DNA of 64,000 bases from Novosphingobium fuchskuhlense (GCF_001519075.1 NZ_KQ954244.1:1843090-1907089), one strand, 5' to 3'; positions 37,288 to 48,231 are shown, counted from the first letter of the stretch. Notes: generated by a model from the letters alone, not told the origin. Made by a program: numbers and translations.

Positions 37288-38860
37288 AGTGGGCTTTGGC
37301 CTCGTAGAGCGTGTCGAGCGTGATAGCCGGCAGCCCCATTTCATTCGCGTACTTCTCGGTGTTGCGCTTGGCCTTGCCGCGCACGAAGAACGGGATCTTG
37401 CGCAGCTCTCGCTCGGCCTCGTTGGTCCAGCCGAGCGTGCCGTCTGCTGCCGCGACGGGTGCGGCGTCCTCGCGCACCAGAATGTCGCCCGCCGGCGCCA
37501 GCACCGGTTCGGCCTTGCTGTGCGAGGGCGCGGAGCCATGCAGGTGCGAAGGGCCCGCCGCGTCGCTGAACTCGAAATCGTCGCGGAACATGGTGAGCAG
37601 GTGCTCTTCCAGCCCCATCACCAACGGGTGCACCCAAGTGTCGAAGATCACGTTCGCGCCTTCGAAGCCCATCTGCGGGCTGAAGCGCGCGGGGAAATCC
37701 TGCACGTGGACCGGCGCTGAGATCACCGCGCACGGCACGCCCAGCCGCTTGGCAATATGGCGCTCCATCTGCGTGCCCAGTACCAGTTCGGGCGCGGCGG
37801 CGGCGATGGCTTCCTCAACGGTCAGGTGATCGTCGGTGATCAGCGGTTCGAGGCCGTATTCCTTGGCGGCACCCCGGATATCGCGGGCAAATTCGCGGTT
37901 GTAGCAGCCAAGGCCGCAGACGGTGAAGCCAAGCTCCTCGCTCGCGATGCGCGCGGCGGCAACGGCATGGGTCGCATCGCCGAAAATGAAGACGCGCTTG
38001 CCCGTGAGGTAGGTGGAGTCGACCGACCGGCTCCACCACGGCATGCGCGAGGAGGGATCATCGAGTGCCAGAGCCGGATCGACCCCGGCCAGTGCGGCCA
38101 CTTCGGCGATGAAGGCGCGCGTCGCGCCCACGCCGATTGGCACGGTGCGGATGGCCGGTTGGGCGAACGTCTTGTCGAGCCAGCGCGCGGCTTCGTCGCC
38201 GATCTCGGGATAGAGGACGATGTTGAAGTCTGCCGCGCCGATGGTGCGGATATCGTCCGGCGATGCGCCCAGCGGCGCGACGAGATGGACGTCGATGCCG
38301 AGCAGATCGAGAATGCGGCGGACCTCGCGCACATCATCGCGGTGGCGGAAGCCGAGCGCGGCGGGGCCGAGCAGGTTGACCCGCGGGCGGCGGCCTTCGC
38401 GCGGGGCGGGCCGTACCGAGGTATCCGCCAGGTGGCGCACGATCTGGTAGAAGGTTTCCGCCGCGCCCCAGTTCTCCTTGCGCTGATAGCTTGGGAGTTC
38501 GAGCGGGATCACCGGGCAGGGCAGGCCCATGTTGTCGGCAAGGCCGGCGGGATCATCCTGAATCAGCTCGGCGGTGCACGAAGCGCCTACCAGCAGCGCC
38601 TGCGGCTTGAACCGCTCCACCGCATCGCGCGCGGCGTTCTGGAACAGGCTGGCGGTGTCCTTGCCCAGATCGCGCGCCTGGAACGTGGTGTAGGTCACGG
38701 GCGGGCGCGCGCTGCGCCGTTCGATCATCGTGAACAGCAAATCGGCGTAAGTATCGCCCTGCGGCGCGTGCAGCAGATAGTGCACCCCGCGCATCGCCGT
38801 CGCAACCCGCATGGCGCCGACATGCGGCGGTCCTTCATAGGTCCAGACGGCAAGCTGCAT
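37277..38860 (-). CDS. bchB: Dark-operative protochlorophyllide reductase subunit BchB
   Basis: 527 residues of the nitrogenase NifK-like component. The N-terminal [16 protein letters not shown] and [13 protein letters not shown] are typical, and the short C-terminal domain ends near HYAR. With BchN it forms the catalytic heterotetramer that receives electrons from BchL. The start is four bases after the bchN stop. Confidence 0.97.
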   Translation of the reverse strand: MQLAVWTYEGPPHVGAMRVATAMRGVHYLLHAPQGDTYADLLFTMIERRSARPPVTYTTFQARDLGKDTASLFQNAARDAVERFKPQALLVGASCTAELIQDDPAGLADNMGLPCPVIPLELPSYQRKENWGAAETFYQIVRHLADTSVRPAPREGRRPRVNLLGPAALGFRHRDDVREVRRILDLLGIDVHLVAPLGASPDDIRTIGAADFNIVLYPEIGDEAARWLDKTFAQPAIRTVPIGVGATRAFIAEVAALAGVDPALALDDPSSRMPWWSRSVDSTYLTGKRVFIFGDATHAVAAARIASEELGFTVCGLGCYNREFARDIRGAAKEYGLEPLITDDHLTVEEAIAAAAPELVLGTQMERHIAKRLGVPCAVISAPVHVQDFPARFSPQMGFEGANVIFDTWVHPLVMGLEEHLLTMFRDDFEFSDAAGPSHLHGSAPSHSKAEPVLAPAGDILVREDAAPVAAADGTLGWTNEAERELRKIPFFVRGKAKRNTEKYANEMGLPAITLDTLYEAKAHYAR

Positions 38861-38864
38861 GGGG

Positions 38865-40711
<1,847 letters not shown>

Positions 40712-40741
40712 TTCGTGCGTCCCATCCTCTTCGCAACGAGC

Positions 40742-40771
40742 AACTTACGACTCGTTCGAACGGACTGTCAA
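40742..40771 (-). promoter_or_regulatory. Predicted bchF promoter
   Basis: On the minus strand, TTGACA (40771-40766) is followed after 18 bases by TAAGTT (40747-40742), placing transcription start about 24 bases upstream of bchF. The -35 hexamer is the downstream half of the PpsR-like box, which argues for repression of the whole superoperon. The -10 is weak. Confidence 0.5.
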
Positions 40772-40783
40772 TAAAATTGGACG
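40766..40783. promoter_or_regulatory. Near-consensus PpsR/CrtJ operator (bchF)
   Basis: TGT-N12-ACG on the plus strand (TGTCAATAAAATTGGACG), one base away from the TGT-N12-ACA consensus of PpsR/CrtJ. It lies in the divergent gap between bchF and ppaA. Confidence 0.6.
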
Positions 40784-40918
40784 ACAAGAAAAATTGACAT
40801 GATTGGGTTTGCCATGGTCCCGGAATGGGCGTACGTCTTGGTCACGGGAAAGAGTCGGAGTGTCTTTAACCACTATCCCCACGCGGCCATGTCGTCGCGG
40901 CAGACGGGAGAGTCTGGC

Positions 40919-41860
40919 ATGGACTTGGCGATAGGCAAGGGTGGCCAGGGGGCCCGCAAGGCGGATCCTGCGAGCCAGCACGACGATCATTCGGGCGTTC
41001 CGGCAAGCAGCCGGCGCAAGAGCAGCAGTTCCGGCAACGGTCGGGGCGGCAGCAGCACGCGGCGCCAGCGCAGCGGTTCCAATTCTGCCATCAGCACGCT
41101 GATCGAAGGCGAGATCATCCCCCAGCTCCTGGTGGCGCATCGCATGCGTCCCGGCCGTGCGCCCGGGATTGGCGGCGGTGTCATCACGCCTGAGGATGTC
41201 GCGCGCTTCTCGCCGTTGCCGCTCACCCTGCAGGCCGATGAACTCCTCGTCCATGTGGAAGAGTACGTCGCCCGCGGCATTGGCATCGAGGCCATCTTCG
41301 TCGATCTCCTCGCGCCCGCCGCGCGCCGCCTCGGCGTGCTGTGGGAAGAGGACCTGTGCGACTTTCTCGATGTCACCATCGGCCTGTGGCGTCTTCAGGA
41401 AGTGATGCGCGAGATTGCCTGGGGCAGTCCGATCATCACCGGTCCGATCAGCGCGCCGCGCCGTGCGCTGTTCTCGCCCATGCCCGGGGAACAGCACAGC
41501 TTCGGTGCCACAATGGTACACGAAGTGTTCGTCCGCGCGGCGTGGGACAGCGAGGTGCTGGTCGCGCCAGACATGCGCCAGCTCGTCGCGAAAGTTGCCA
41601 ACAAATCCTACGATCTGGTCGGCTTGACCGTATCTTGCGAAATTACTACCGATTCCCTCTCAAGAACGATCAAGGCGATCCGCAGCGTGTCCATGTGCCA
41701 AGATGTCAGCATTCTGGTGGGAGGACATGCAGTGAATGCCAATCCGGTAATGGCTCTTGAAGCCGGCGCCGATGGCTCGGCGGTTGATGCACCCGGAGCG
41801 CTCGCTCTCGCCAACCGTCTGGTCGGCGCGGCCACGCACCGGATCGTGAATGCCGGCTAG
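40919..41860 (+). CDS. ppaA: PpaA/AerR, cobalamin-binding regulator of photosynthesis genes
   Basis: 313 residues from ATG 40919, which follows GGGAGAG; an in-frame ATG at 40799 would give 353 residues. The N-terminus is Ser/Arg/Gly-rich and disordered. The C-terminal two thirds form a B12-binding-like domain with PGEQHSFGATMVHE (His193, likely cobalamin contact), LVGLTVSCEI and VGGHAVNANP. In Rhodobacter, AerR/PpaA modulates CrtJ/PpsR in response to light through cobalamin. The gene is followed 14 bases later by ppsR, the expected partner. Confidence 0.9.
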   Translation: MDLAIGKGGQGARKADPASQHDDHSGVPASSRRKSSSSGNGRGGSSTRRQRSGSNSAISTLIEGEIIPQLLVAHRMRPGRAPGIGGGVITPEDVARFSPLPLTLQADELLVHVEEYVARGIGIEAIFVDLLAPAARRLGVLWEEDLCDFLDVTIGLWRLQEVMREIAWGSPIITGPISAPRRALFSPMPGEQHSFGATMVHEVFVRAAWDSEVLVAPDMRQLVAKVANKSYDLVGLTVSCEITTDSLSRTIKAIRSVSMCQDVSILVGGHAVNANPVMALEAGADGSAVDAPGALALANRLVGAATHRIVNAG

Positions 41861-41874
41861 GGCCGGTTGCAATC

Positions 41875-43293
41875 GTGATAGAACCCGAACGCGCCATCGC
41901 GGATAACCCGGCCTTTTCCCTCTCGCCGGCTTTCGACGGGATTGGTCCCGACGATGCCTTGCGTCTCGTGCTGGCGGCGGGCGACATCACGCTGTCGCTC
42001 GATCCGGATGGCCACATCCTCGATGTGGCCGCCAGCCGGCAGGATTTCCCCGGCTGCGACAGCTGGATCGGCCAGCATTTCAATGCCACGGTCACCGTTG
42101 AAAGCCGCGGCAAGATCAAGGATATGCTGGCCCTTCTGCCCGGCAGTGCCGGCAATCGCTGGCGCCAGATCAATCACACCAGCCCGGCCGGCGATATTCC
42201 GGTCCGCTACCTCATCGTCAGCCTCGGCGGCGGCAAGCGCCTGATTGCTGTCGGGCGTGACATGCGAAATGCCGTGGTGTTGCAGCAGCGCCTGCTGCAG
42301 GCCCAGCAATCGCTTGAGCGCGACTACATGCGGCTGCGCCAGATCGAGACACGGTATCGCCTGCTGTTCGATCTTTCCACCGAGCCGGTGCTGCTGGTCG
42401 AGGCGGACAGCCAGCGTATCCAGGAAGCCAACCCGGCGGCCCACACGATGCTCGACGCGCGGCCCGGCAGCCTCGTTGGCGGCAAGCTCTCGGGCCTTGT
42501 CGCGCGCAGCTCGCGCGATGCCCTGATCGCCTATCTCGGCGCGGTGCTGACAACGTCCGAAGTTTCGCCGCTCCTCGTCGAACTGGAGCGGGCGCGCCAG
42601 CAGCTCACCATTTCGGCCACCGGCTTCCGACAGCTCGGCGGGCGTTATCTGCTCGTCCGGCTGAGCAGTGCCACCGAACGCACCACCGAAGGCGCGGCCA
42701 CACTGCTCGATATCGTCGAGCGCATGCCTGATGCCTTCGTCGTCGCCAATTCGAACATGCGGATCATCGCGGCCAATATCGCCTTCCTCGAACTCGCCCG
42801 CGCCGCCTCGCTCGATCAGATCCGGGGCCGCCCGCTCGGCGAATTCGTCGGCCGGCCTGGAATCGATCTCGATCTCATCGAAGGCCAGCTCACCAAGTAC
42901 GGGCTTGCCCGCAATGTCAGCACCGTGGTTCGTGCCCGCGATTCCGAACTGGAAGAGCCGGTGGAGCTTTCCGCTGTGCGCACATCCGGCGATTCCCCTT
43001 GCTATGGCTTTGCAATCCGCGAGATCGGTCGCCGGCTTCGCGATCTGCCGCCCACGCCGCTTGATCTCCCGCGCTCGGTCGAACAGCTGACCGAACTCGT
43101 CGGCCGCGCCAGCCTCAAGGAAATCGTGCGCGAGAGCACCGACCTCATCGAGCGCCTCTGCATCGAGGCGGCACTTGCCTACACGTCGGACAACCGCGCC
43201 TCGGCGGCGGAAATCCTCGGCCTCAGCCGGCAGAGCCTCTATTCCAAGCTGCACCGCTACGGGCTCGGCAACCTCGTGGGCGAGAGCGAATAG
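41875..43293 (+). CDS. ppsR: PpsR/CrtJ, PAS-domain repressor of photosynthesis genes
   Basis: 472 residues. An N-terminal domain and PAS domains (cores near FSLSPAFDGIGPDDAL, RYRLLFDLSTEPVLLVEAD and DIVERMPDAFVVANSNMRII) precede a C-terminal Fis-type helix-turn-helix (NRASAAEILGLSRQSLYSKL). Cysteines are C61, C376 and C429. C429, in the DNA-binding domain (RLCIEAAL), matches the redox-active Cys420 of CrtJ, but no counterpart of the mid-protein cysteine (Cys249 in CrtJ) is seen. The start is GTG. It should bind the TGT-N12-ACA sites listed in this window. Confidence 0.95.
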   Translation: MIEPERAIADNPAFSLSPAFDGIGPDDALRLVLAAGDITLSLDPDGHILDVAASRQDFPGCDSWIGQHFNATVTVESRGKIKDMLALLPGSAGNRWRQINHTSPAGDIPVRYLIVSLGGGKRLIAVGRDMRNAVVLQQRLLQAQQSLERDYMRLRQIETRYRLLFDLSTEPVLLVEADSQRIQEANPAAHTMLDARPGSLVGGKLSGLVARSSRDALIAYLGAVLTTSEVSPLLVELERARQQLTISATGFRQLGGRYLLVRLSSATERTTEGAATLLDIVERMPDAFVVANSNMRIIAANIAFLELARAASLDQIRGRPLGEFVGRPGIDLDLIEGQLTKYGLARNVSTVVRARDSELEEPVELSAVRTSGDSPCYGFAIREIGRRLRDLPPTPLDLPRSVEQLTELVGRASLKEIVRESTDLIERLCIEAALAYTSDNRASAAEILGLSRQSLYSKLHRYGLGNLVGESE

Positions 43294-43308
43294 CGAAAAT
43301 CTCGCAAG

Positions 43309-43326
43309 TGTAAGAATCAATTGACA
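43309..43326. promoter_or_regulatory. PpsR/CrtJ operator (bchG)
   Basis: Perfect TGT-N12-ACA (TGTAAGAATCAATTGACA). Its last six bases are the TTGACA -35 element of the predicted bchG promoter. A second palindrome, TTGACAC-N6-GTGTCAA (43321-43340), overlaps its right half. Confidence 0.75.
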
Positions 43327-43349
43327 CTTGTGGGTGTCAACCATACCCT
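43321..43349 (+). promoter_or_regulatory. Predicted bchG promoter
   Basis: TTGACA (43321-43326), 17-base spacer, TACCCT (43344-43349). Transcription would start close to the bchG ATG at 43358, implying a very short or absent leader, or use of the in-frame ATG 43388. Confidence 0.5.
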
Positions 43350-43357
43350 TGCAAGGT

Positions 43358-44272
43358 ATGACGCAGCCTGCCACTTCGGCCCGTACGATGGCTCTCACGG
43401 TTCGCCGTCCCGCCCCGCGCGATGTGCTGGAGCTTCTCAAGCCGATCACCTGGTTCCCGCCCATCTGGGCCTTTCTGTGCGGTGTGGTCTCCTCGGGACA
43501 GCCGGCCTCCGGCCACTGGGTTCCCATCATCTTCGGCGGCCTGCTCGCGGGTCCGCTCGTCTGCGGCAACAGCCAGGCGATCAACGACTGGTTCGATCGC
43601 CACGTCGATGCCATCAACGAGCCGAACCGCCCGATCCCTTCGGGCCGCATCCCGGGGCGCTGGGGGCTGTGGATCGCCTGCGCGGGCTCGCTCCTCTCGT
43701 TCGCAGTGGGCGCGGCGCTCGGGCTCTGGGTCATGGTCGCCACCCTTGTCGGCCTCGCGGCTGCCTGGGCCTACAGCGCGCCGCCCTTCCGCCTCAAGGC
43801 CAGCGGCTGGTGGGGGCCGATGCTTGTCGGCCTGACCTATGAAGGCCTGAGCTGGTTCACAGGTGCCGCCGTGATGACCAGCACCCTGCCGTCAATCCCG
43901 GTCCTCATCGTTCTTGTTCTCTACAGCCTCGGCGCGCACGGCATCATGACGCTCAACGATTTCAAGGCGGTAGAGGGTGACCGGCAGACCGGCGTGCGTT
44001 CCCTGCCCGTCGTGCTTGGCGTGCGGGGCGCCGCGCTCTTTGCCTGCGCCGTCATGGCGCTCGCCCAGGTCATCGTCGCGATCTACCTCGTCCAGCAAGG
44101 CCTCCTGCTCTCCGCCGGGATCGTCGCGTTCGTCCTCGCCGCCCAGTTCGCGCTCATGCCCAAACTGCTTGCAGACCCGGCCGGCCGCGCGCCGTGGTAC
44201 GGGGCGAGCGGCGTCAGCCTCTATGTGCTGGGTATGCTGGCTGCGGCCGGCGGCCTCGGCGGGCACTGGTGA
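43358..44272 (+). CDS. bchG: Bacteriochlorophyll synthase (geranylgeranyl/phytyl transferase)
   Basis: 304 residues, UbiA-family membrane prenyltransferase with about nine helices. The first Asp-rich motif is NDWFDRHVDAINEPNRP and the second region NDFKAVEGDRQTGVRSLP. It esterifies bacteriochlorophyllide a with geranylgeranyl diphosphate. ATG 43358 lies just downstream of the predicted promoter; ATG 43388 is an alternative. The stop overlaps the next gene (TGATG). Confidence 0.96.
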   Translation: MTQPATSARTMALTVRRPAPRDVLELLKPITWFPPIWAFLCGVVSSGQPASGHWVPIIFGGLLAGPLVCGNSQAINDWFDRHVDAINEPNRPIPSGRIPGRWGLWIACAGSLLSFAVGAALGLWVMVATLVGLAAAWAYSAPPFRLKASGWWGPMLVGLTYEGLSWFTGAAVMTSTLPSIPVLIVLVLYSLGAHGIMTLNDFKAVEGDRQTGVRSLPVVLGVRGAALFACAVMALAQVIVAIYLVQQGLLLSAGIVAFVLAAQFALMPKLLADPAGRAPWYGASGVSLYVLGMLAAAGGLGGHW

Positions 44273-45579
44273 TGGGGCCCCTGAGCACGTCATCCGGCTT
44301 CGGCTGGTTTTCGATTGTCCGCCTCGGCCTTGTGCAGGCAGCTATCGGCGCGGTGGTCATGCTGGCCACGTCGCTGCTCAACCGTGTCATGGTGGTCGAA
44401 TACGGGATGGCCGCGGCCGTTCCCGCCGGCCTTGTCGCGCTGCATTATGCCGTGCAGCTCGCGCGGCCGGTCTGGGGGCATGGCTCTGATCGCGGCCGCG
44501 CCCGTACGCCCTGGATCATCGGCGGGGTGGCTGTGCTCGGCCTCGGCGCGATGCTGGCCGTCCTTGCCCTGCCGCTCGCTCCGCTTCCCGCCAACGCGCT
44601 GCTGCTAGCGGGTTTCATCCTGATCGGCGCGGGCGTGGGCGCGGCCGGCACGTCGCTCCTCGCACTGCTGGCCGCCGGTGTCGCGCCGCAGCGCCGCGCC
44701 GCCGCGGCTGCCGTCACCTGGATCATGATGGTCATGGGAATCGTGATTTCGGCAGGAACGGCCGGCGCGCTGCTCGAACCGTTTTCCTGGGCGCAGCTTG
44801 CCAAGGTGTCGGGCGGCATCGCGCTCGGCGCGCTCGTCCTCACCCTGCTCGCCACCTTCCGGCTGGAGCGCGGCGCCGCCTTCGCCGCACCGGAACCGGG
44901 GCACGAGGCCAGCCTCGGCGAAGCCCTGCGCACGGTGTTTGCCGAACCGGCAGCGCGCCGCTTCACGGTCTTCGTCTTCCTCTCGATGCTCGCTTATTCG
45001 ATGCAGGATCTGATCCTTGAACCCTTCGCCGGAATCGTCTTCCGGATGAGCCCCGCGCAGTCCACCTCGCTTTCCGCCGTGCAGCATAGCGGCGTCTTGC
45101 TGGGCATGATCGTCGCGGGTATCGGCGGCAGCGCCTTTGCGGGCCGCGCCGCCGGAGAGCTGCGTGGCTGGATCGCGGCGGGCTGTATCGGCTCGGCGCT
45201 CGCACTTGCCGGCCTCGCGGTCGGCGCGGGCGCTGGCCCCGGCTGGCCGCTCGCCGCCAATATCGGCGCGCTCGGCTTTGCCAACGGCGTGTTTGCGGTC
45301 TCCGCCATCGGCGCGATGATGAGCCTTGCGGGTGAGGGCAAGCGGGCGGATACCGGGCTGCGCATGGGCATTTGGGGCGCGGCGCAAGGCATCGCATTCG
45401 GGCTCGGCGGCCTCATGGGCGCCGTTGGTGTCGATCTCGCGCGCCACGCGACAAGCGATGGCCGCGCCTTCCAGACGATTTTCACGTTCGAGGCCCTGCT
45501 GTTCATGGCCGCAGCGGTGATGGCAGCGCGCCTTGCAGGGCAGGGTGCAAGGGTTAACTTGCGGGAGGCGGAAGCATGA
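44272..45579 (+). CDS. PucC-like MFS protein of the bchG-bchP operon
   Basis: 435 residues, about twelve membrane helices, of the BCD branch of the major facilitator family (LLNRVMVVEYGMAAAVPAGL, LILEPFAGIVF). It is a paralogue of LhaA at 30.5 kb. The homologue between bchG and bchP in Rhodobacter (ORF428, once called 44.5 kDa bacteriochlorophyll synthase subunit) probably handles pigment delivery to antenna apoproteins. Both ends overlap neighbouring genes by one to four bases. Confidence 0.9.
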   Translation: MGPLSTSSGFGWFSIVRLGLVQAAIGAVVMLATSLLNRVMVVEYGMAAAVPAGLVALHYAVQLARPVWGHGSDRGRARTPWIIGGVAVLGLGAMLAVLALPLAPLPANALLLAGFILIGAGVGAAGTSLLALLAAGVAPQRRAAAAAVTWIMMVMGIVISAGTAGALLEPFSWAQLAKVSGGIALGALVLTLLATFRLERGAAFAAPEPGHEASLGEALRTVFAEPAARRFTVFVFLSMLAYSMQDLILEPFAGIVFRMSPAQSTSLSAVQHSGVLLGMIVAGIGGSAFAGRAAGELRGWIAAGCIGSALALAGLAVGAGAGPGWPLAANIGALGFANGVFAVSAIGAMMSLAGEGKRADTGLRMGIWGAAQGIAFGLGGLMGAVGVDLARHATSDGRAFQTIFTFEALLFMAAAVMAARLAGQGARVNLREAEA

Positions 45580-46772
45580 GCGGGATTGAATTCGACGTCG
45601 TCGTGGTGGGCGGCGGGCCCTCCGGTGCCACTGCCGCAACCGATCTTGCCCGCCTCGGGCACCGCGTCCTGCTGCTCGACCGCGCGGGCCGCATCAAGCC
45701 CTGCGGCGGTGCCGTGCCGCCGCGCCTGATGGACGAGTTTGCGATCCCTGACAGCCTGCTGGTCGCCCGCGCCCGGTCCGCGCGCATGGTTGCGCCGTCC
45801 GACCGGGCGGTCGACATGCCGGTGGGCGAGATCGGCTATGTGGGCATGGTCGACCGCGATGTCTTCGACGAATGGCTGCGGAACCGCGCGGCGCAGCTGG
45901 GGGCCGAGCGCCGCACCGGCACCTTCGAACGCATCGAGCGCGACGGGGCGGAAGGCGCGGTCGTCGTCTACCGCGAAAGCCGCACCGGGCCGGACCTGCG
46001 CGTGCGCGCCCGCCTGGTGGTCGGCGCGGATGGCGCCCGCTCGGGCGTCGCGCGCGATAGCCTCCCCGGCAGCGAGAACGTGAAGTGCGTCTTCGCCTAT
46101 CATGAAATCATCAAGTCGCCGCCCGCCAACGACCGGGGCTATGATCCCTCGCGCTGCGACGTGATCTACCAGGGCCGGGTCTCGCCCGATTTCTATGGCT
46201 GGGTCTTCCCGCACGGCGAGACCGCCAGCATCGGCGTCGGCAGCGCCAACAAGGGCTTTTCGCTGCGCGGCTCGGTCGCCACGATGCGCCAGGAAATGGG
46301 CCTCGATACGTGCGAAACGGTGCGCAGCGAGGGCGCCCCCATTCCCCTCAAACCCCTGAAGCGCTGGGACAACGGACGCGATGTCATCGTCTCTGGCGAT
46401 GCTGCCGGTGTCGTCGCGCCGGCCTCGGGCGAGGGGATCTACTATGCGATGGTCTGCGGGCGCCATGTGGCCAATGCCGCCCACCAGTTCCTCCTCAGCG
46501 GCAAGCCCGCCGCGCTCAGGGCCGCGCGCAGCTCGTTCCTCAAGGAACATGGCCGGGTGTTCTGGATCCTCGGCATCATGCAGTATTTCTGGTATTCCAG
46601 CGATAAGCGCCGCGAACGCTTTGTGGCGATGTGCGCGGATCCCGATGTGCAGCGGCTGACCTGGCAGGCCTATATGAACAAGAAGCTGGTCCGCGCCGAT
46701 CCGATGGCGCACTTGCGCATCTTCCTCAAAGATACCGCGCATCTCCTCGGTCTCAGGGCCGCGCACTCTTGA
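45576..46772 (+). CDS. bchP: Geranylgeranyl bacteriochlorophyll reductase
   Basis: 398 residues. FAD-binding GGGPSGATAATDLARLGH at the N-terminus, then the chelating-type PCGGAVPPRL segment typical of ChlP/BchP, and the late SGDAAGVVAPASGEGI. It reduces the geranylgeranyl tail to phytyl. Starts inside the stop of the MFS gene. Confidence 0.96.
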   Translation: MSGIEFDVVVVGGGPSGATAATDLARLGHRVLLLDRAGRIKPCGGAVPPRLMDEFAIPDSLLVARARSARMVAPSDRAVDMPVGEIGYVGMVDRDVFDEWLRNRAAQLGAERRTGTFERIERDGAEGAVVVYRESRTGPDLRVRARLVVGADGARSGVARDSLPGSENVKCVFAYHEIIKSPPANDRGYDPSRCDVIYQGRVSPDFYGWVFPHGETASIGVGSANKGFSLRGSVATMRQEMGLDTCETVRSEGAPIPLKPLKRWDNGRDVIVSGDAAGVVAPASGEGIYYAMVCGRHVANAAHQFLLSGKPAALRAARSSFLKEHGRVFWILGIMQYFWYSSDKRRERFVAMCADPDVQRLTWQAYMNKKLVRADPMAHLRIFLKDTAHLLGLRAAHS

Positions 46773-46796
46773 AGGAAGCCGCGAGGGAACAGGCCG

Positions 46797-47285
46797 ATGG
46801 GTAACCGGCCCTGGGGACTGCCGATTGCCATTGCCGCGATCGCGGCGATCGTGGTCGCCGGCGTCGGCGGCACGATGACCGATACGACCGGCTGGTACCA
46901 GACCTTGCGCCTGCCGAGCTGGAACCCGCCGCCGCCCGCGTTCGGCATGATCTGGACGGTCGTGTTCACCCTCATCGCCGCTTCGGGCGTCAACGCCTGG
47001 CGCGCCGCGCCCGACAGCCGCTCCGCCGATACGCTGATCGGCCTCTTCGCCCTCAACGGCGCGCTCAACGTGATGTGGACGGTGCTGTTCTTCCAGCTGC
47101 GCCGGCCGGACTGGGCCTTTGTCGAGCTGGCGATGCTGTGGTTCTCGATTCTGGTGCTGATCGTCGCCTGCGGACGCTTCTCGCGCAGCGCGGCGCTGCT
47201 CCTCCTGCCCTATCTCGCGTGGGTCTCGGTGGCCGGCGCGCTCAACTGGCAGGTGATCCAGCTCAACGGGCCGTTTGCGGGCTGA
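46797..47285 (+). CDS. tspO: TspO/MBR family tryptophan-rich sensory protein
   Basis: 162 residues with five membrane helices. The family motifs WYQTLRLPSWNPPPPAFG and ALNVMWTVLFFQLRRPDWAFVE are intact. TspO binds tetrapyrroles; in Rhodobacter it lowers photosynthesis gene expression under oxygen, apparently by moving or degrading porphyrin intermediates. It follows bchP closely and belongs to the bchG operon. Confidence 0.95.
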   Translation: MGNRPWGLPIAIAAIAAIVVAGVGGTMTDTTGWYQTLRLPSWNPPPPAFGMIWTVVFTLIAASGVNAWRAAPDSRSADTLIGLFALNGALNVMWTVLFFQLRRPDWAFVELAMLWFSILVLIVACGRFSRSAALLLLPYLAWVSVAGALNWQVIQLNGPFAG

Positions 47286-47286
47286 C

Positions 47287-47547
47287 ATGCCTGATCTCGC
47301 CGCCCTGTTCGCCAGCGGCCACGCCGCCGATCTCGTGCTCGCCGTGCTGGCGATCGAGGCGCTGATCCTGCTGCGCGCAGGCCGCCCGGCCATAGACGTC
47401 GCGCTCCTCCTGCTCCCCGGCGCCTGCATGATGCTTGCCCTGCGCGCCGCGCTGGTAGGCGCCAGCTGGCCATGGATCGCCATGCCGCTGGCGGCGTCGT
47501 TTCCGGTTCATCTGGCGGATCTGTTGAGGCGGGGGAAGAGGCACTAG
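47287..47547 (+). CDS. Small membrane protein downstream of tspO, unknown function
   Basis: 86 residues with two or three hydrophobic segments (AADLVLAVLAIEALILL; ALLLLPGACMMLALRAAL; then AMPLAASFPVHLADLL) and a basic tail. Its ATG is one base after the tspO stop, so it is almost certainly co-translated with TspO. No known family is recognised. It is the last gene of the plus-strand PGC segment. Confidence 0.7.
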   Translation: MPDLAALFASGHAADLVLAVLAIEALILLRAGRPAIDVALLLLPGACMMLALRAALVGASWPWIAMPLAASFPVHLADLLRRGKRH

Positions 47548-47629
47548 GCAGCGTAAGCGGCTTCATTTCGCTTGGGGCGCATCTCAGCGTTCGACCTTCG
47601 GCCAGTGATTTGTGGATGCCCGCAACGCC

Positions 47630-48106
47630 TCATGGCGACCAGACGACGACCCTGTATGCGCCCCAATAGTCCTTGAATTCGGGCTGGTCTGAATAGTCAC
47701 CACCAGGCTCAAATCGAACATCGATGCGTGTGCCATCTTTCCAGCTGGCCGAGAGGCGCGAAATCTTCTTTCGCTTCCGGATGCCTGTGTACTGGTCAAC
47801 GAGGACGAGCTGCACCGCGATATGCTGGCTCTTCAGGCAGTCATGCACTTCTCAGGGGAATGCGTGGGTGAACTCGATGCCAACGGCTCCCAAGGCAGCA
47901 GAGCAAAAATCAGCCTGAGCCGCAGTCTTGTTGGTCTTTCCGCATGCAAACGTCATCTCTTCCATCTTCACCACGGCAACGCGCTGCGGGGTTCGGCTCG
48001 CGATTGCTTCGGCTCTCAGCCCTTCCAACCCTGCGCACAAGGCCGCGTCAGCCGCGTTTGCCGGTGAGGCAAGAGTTAGAGCCGCAATGACGATCAGACT
48101 GCGCAT
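47630..48106 (-). pseudogene. Small secreted protein gene interrupted by an in-frame stop
   Basis: From ATG 48106 the frame encodes a good Sec signal (MRSLIVIAALTLASPANA) and a mature part with three cysteines (LCAGL, FACGK, FCSAAL). It stops at TGA 47854-47852. The same frame then continues without shift for over 70 sensible residues (HDCLKSQHIAVQLVLVD to GAYRVVVWSP) and ends at 47630. The simplest reading is one 158-codon gene with a premature TGA. Base composition is less GC-rich than in the PGC. It lies in the seam between the tspO operon and the puf terminator. Function unknown. Confidence 0.7.
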
Positions 48107-48194
48107 CGAAGGCCTATGAGCTGCCCGATCACCGTCTGCAACGACGGCGGATCCCGATATGCTGATCTGATCCTTGCGAGGCTGCAGTTGGCTC

Positions 48195-48231
48195 AAAAGA
48201 AAACCCCCGCGATCCGAGGGGATCGCAGGGG
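48195..48231 (-). terminator. Rho-independent terminator of the puf operon
   Basis: On the minus strand CCCC-T-GCGATCC pairs with GGATCGC-G-GGGG, followed by TTTTCTTTT. The stem has one internal mismatch. It lies about 55 bases after the pufC stop. Confidence 0.85.

Noticed and set aside
40766..40786. TGT-N15-ACA in the bchF-ppaA gap as a PpsR site
   Set aside because: The spacing is three bases too long; the overlapping TGT-N12-ACG reading fits the other sites better.
47852..47854. In-frame TGA as selenocysteine codon
   Set aside because: No SECIS-like hairpin, no known selenoprotein context and no conserved redox motif around it; a nonsense mutation is simpler.
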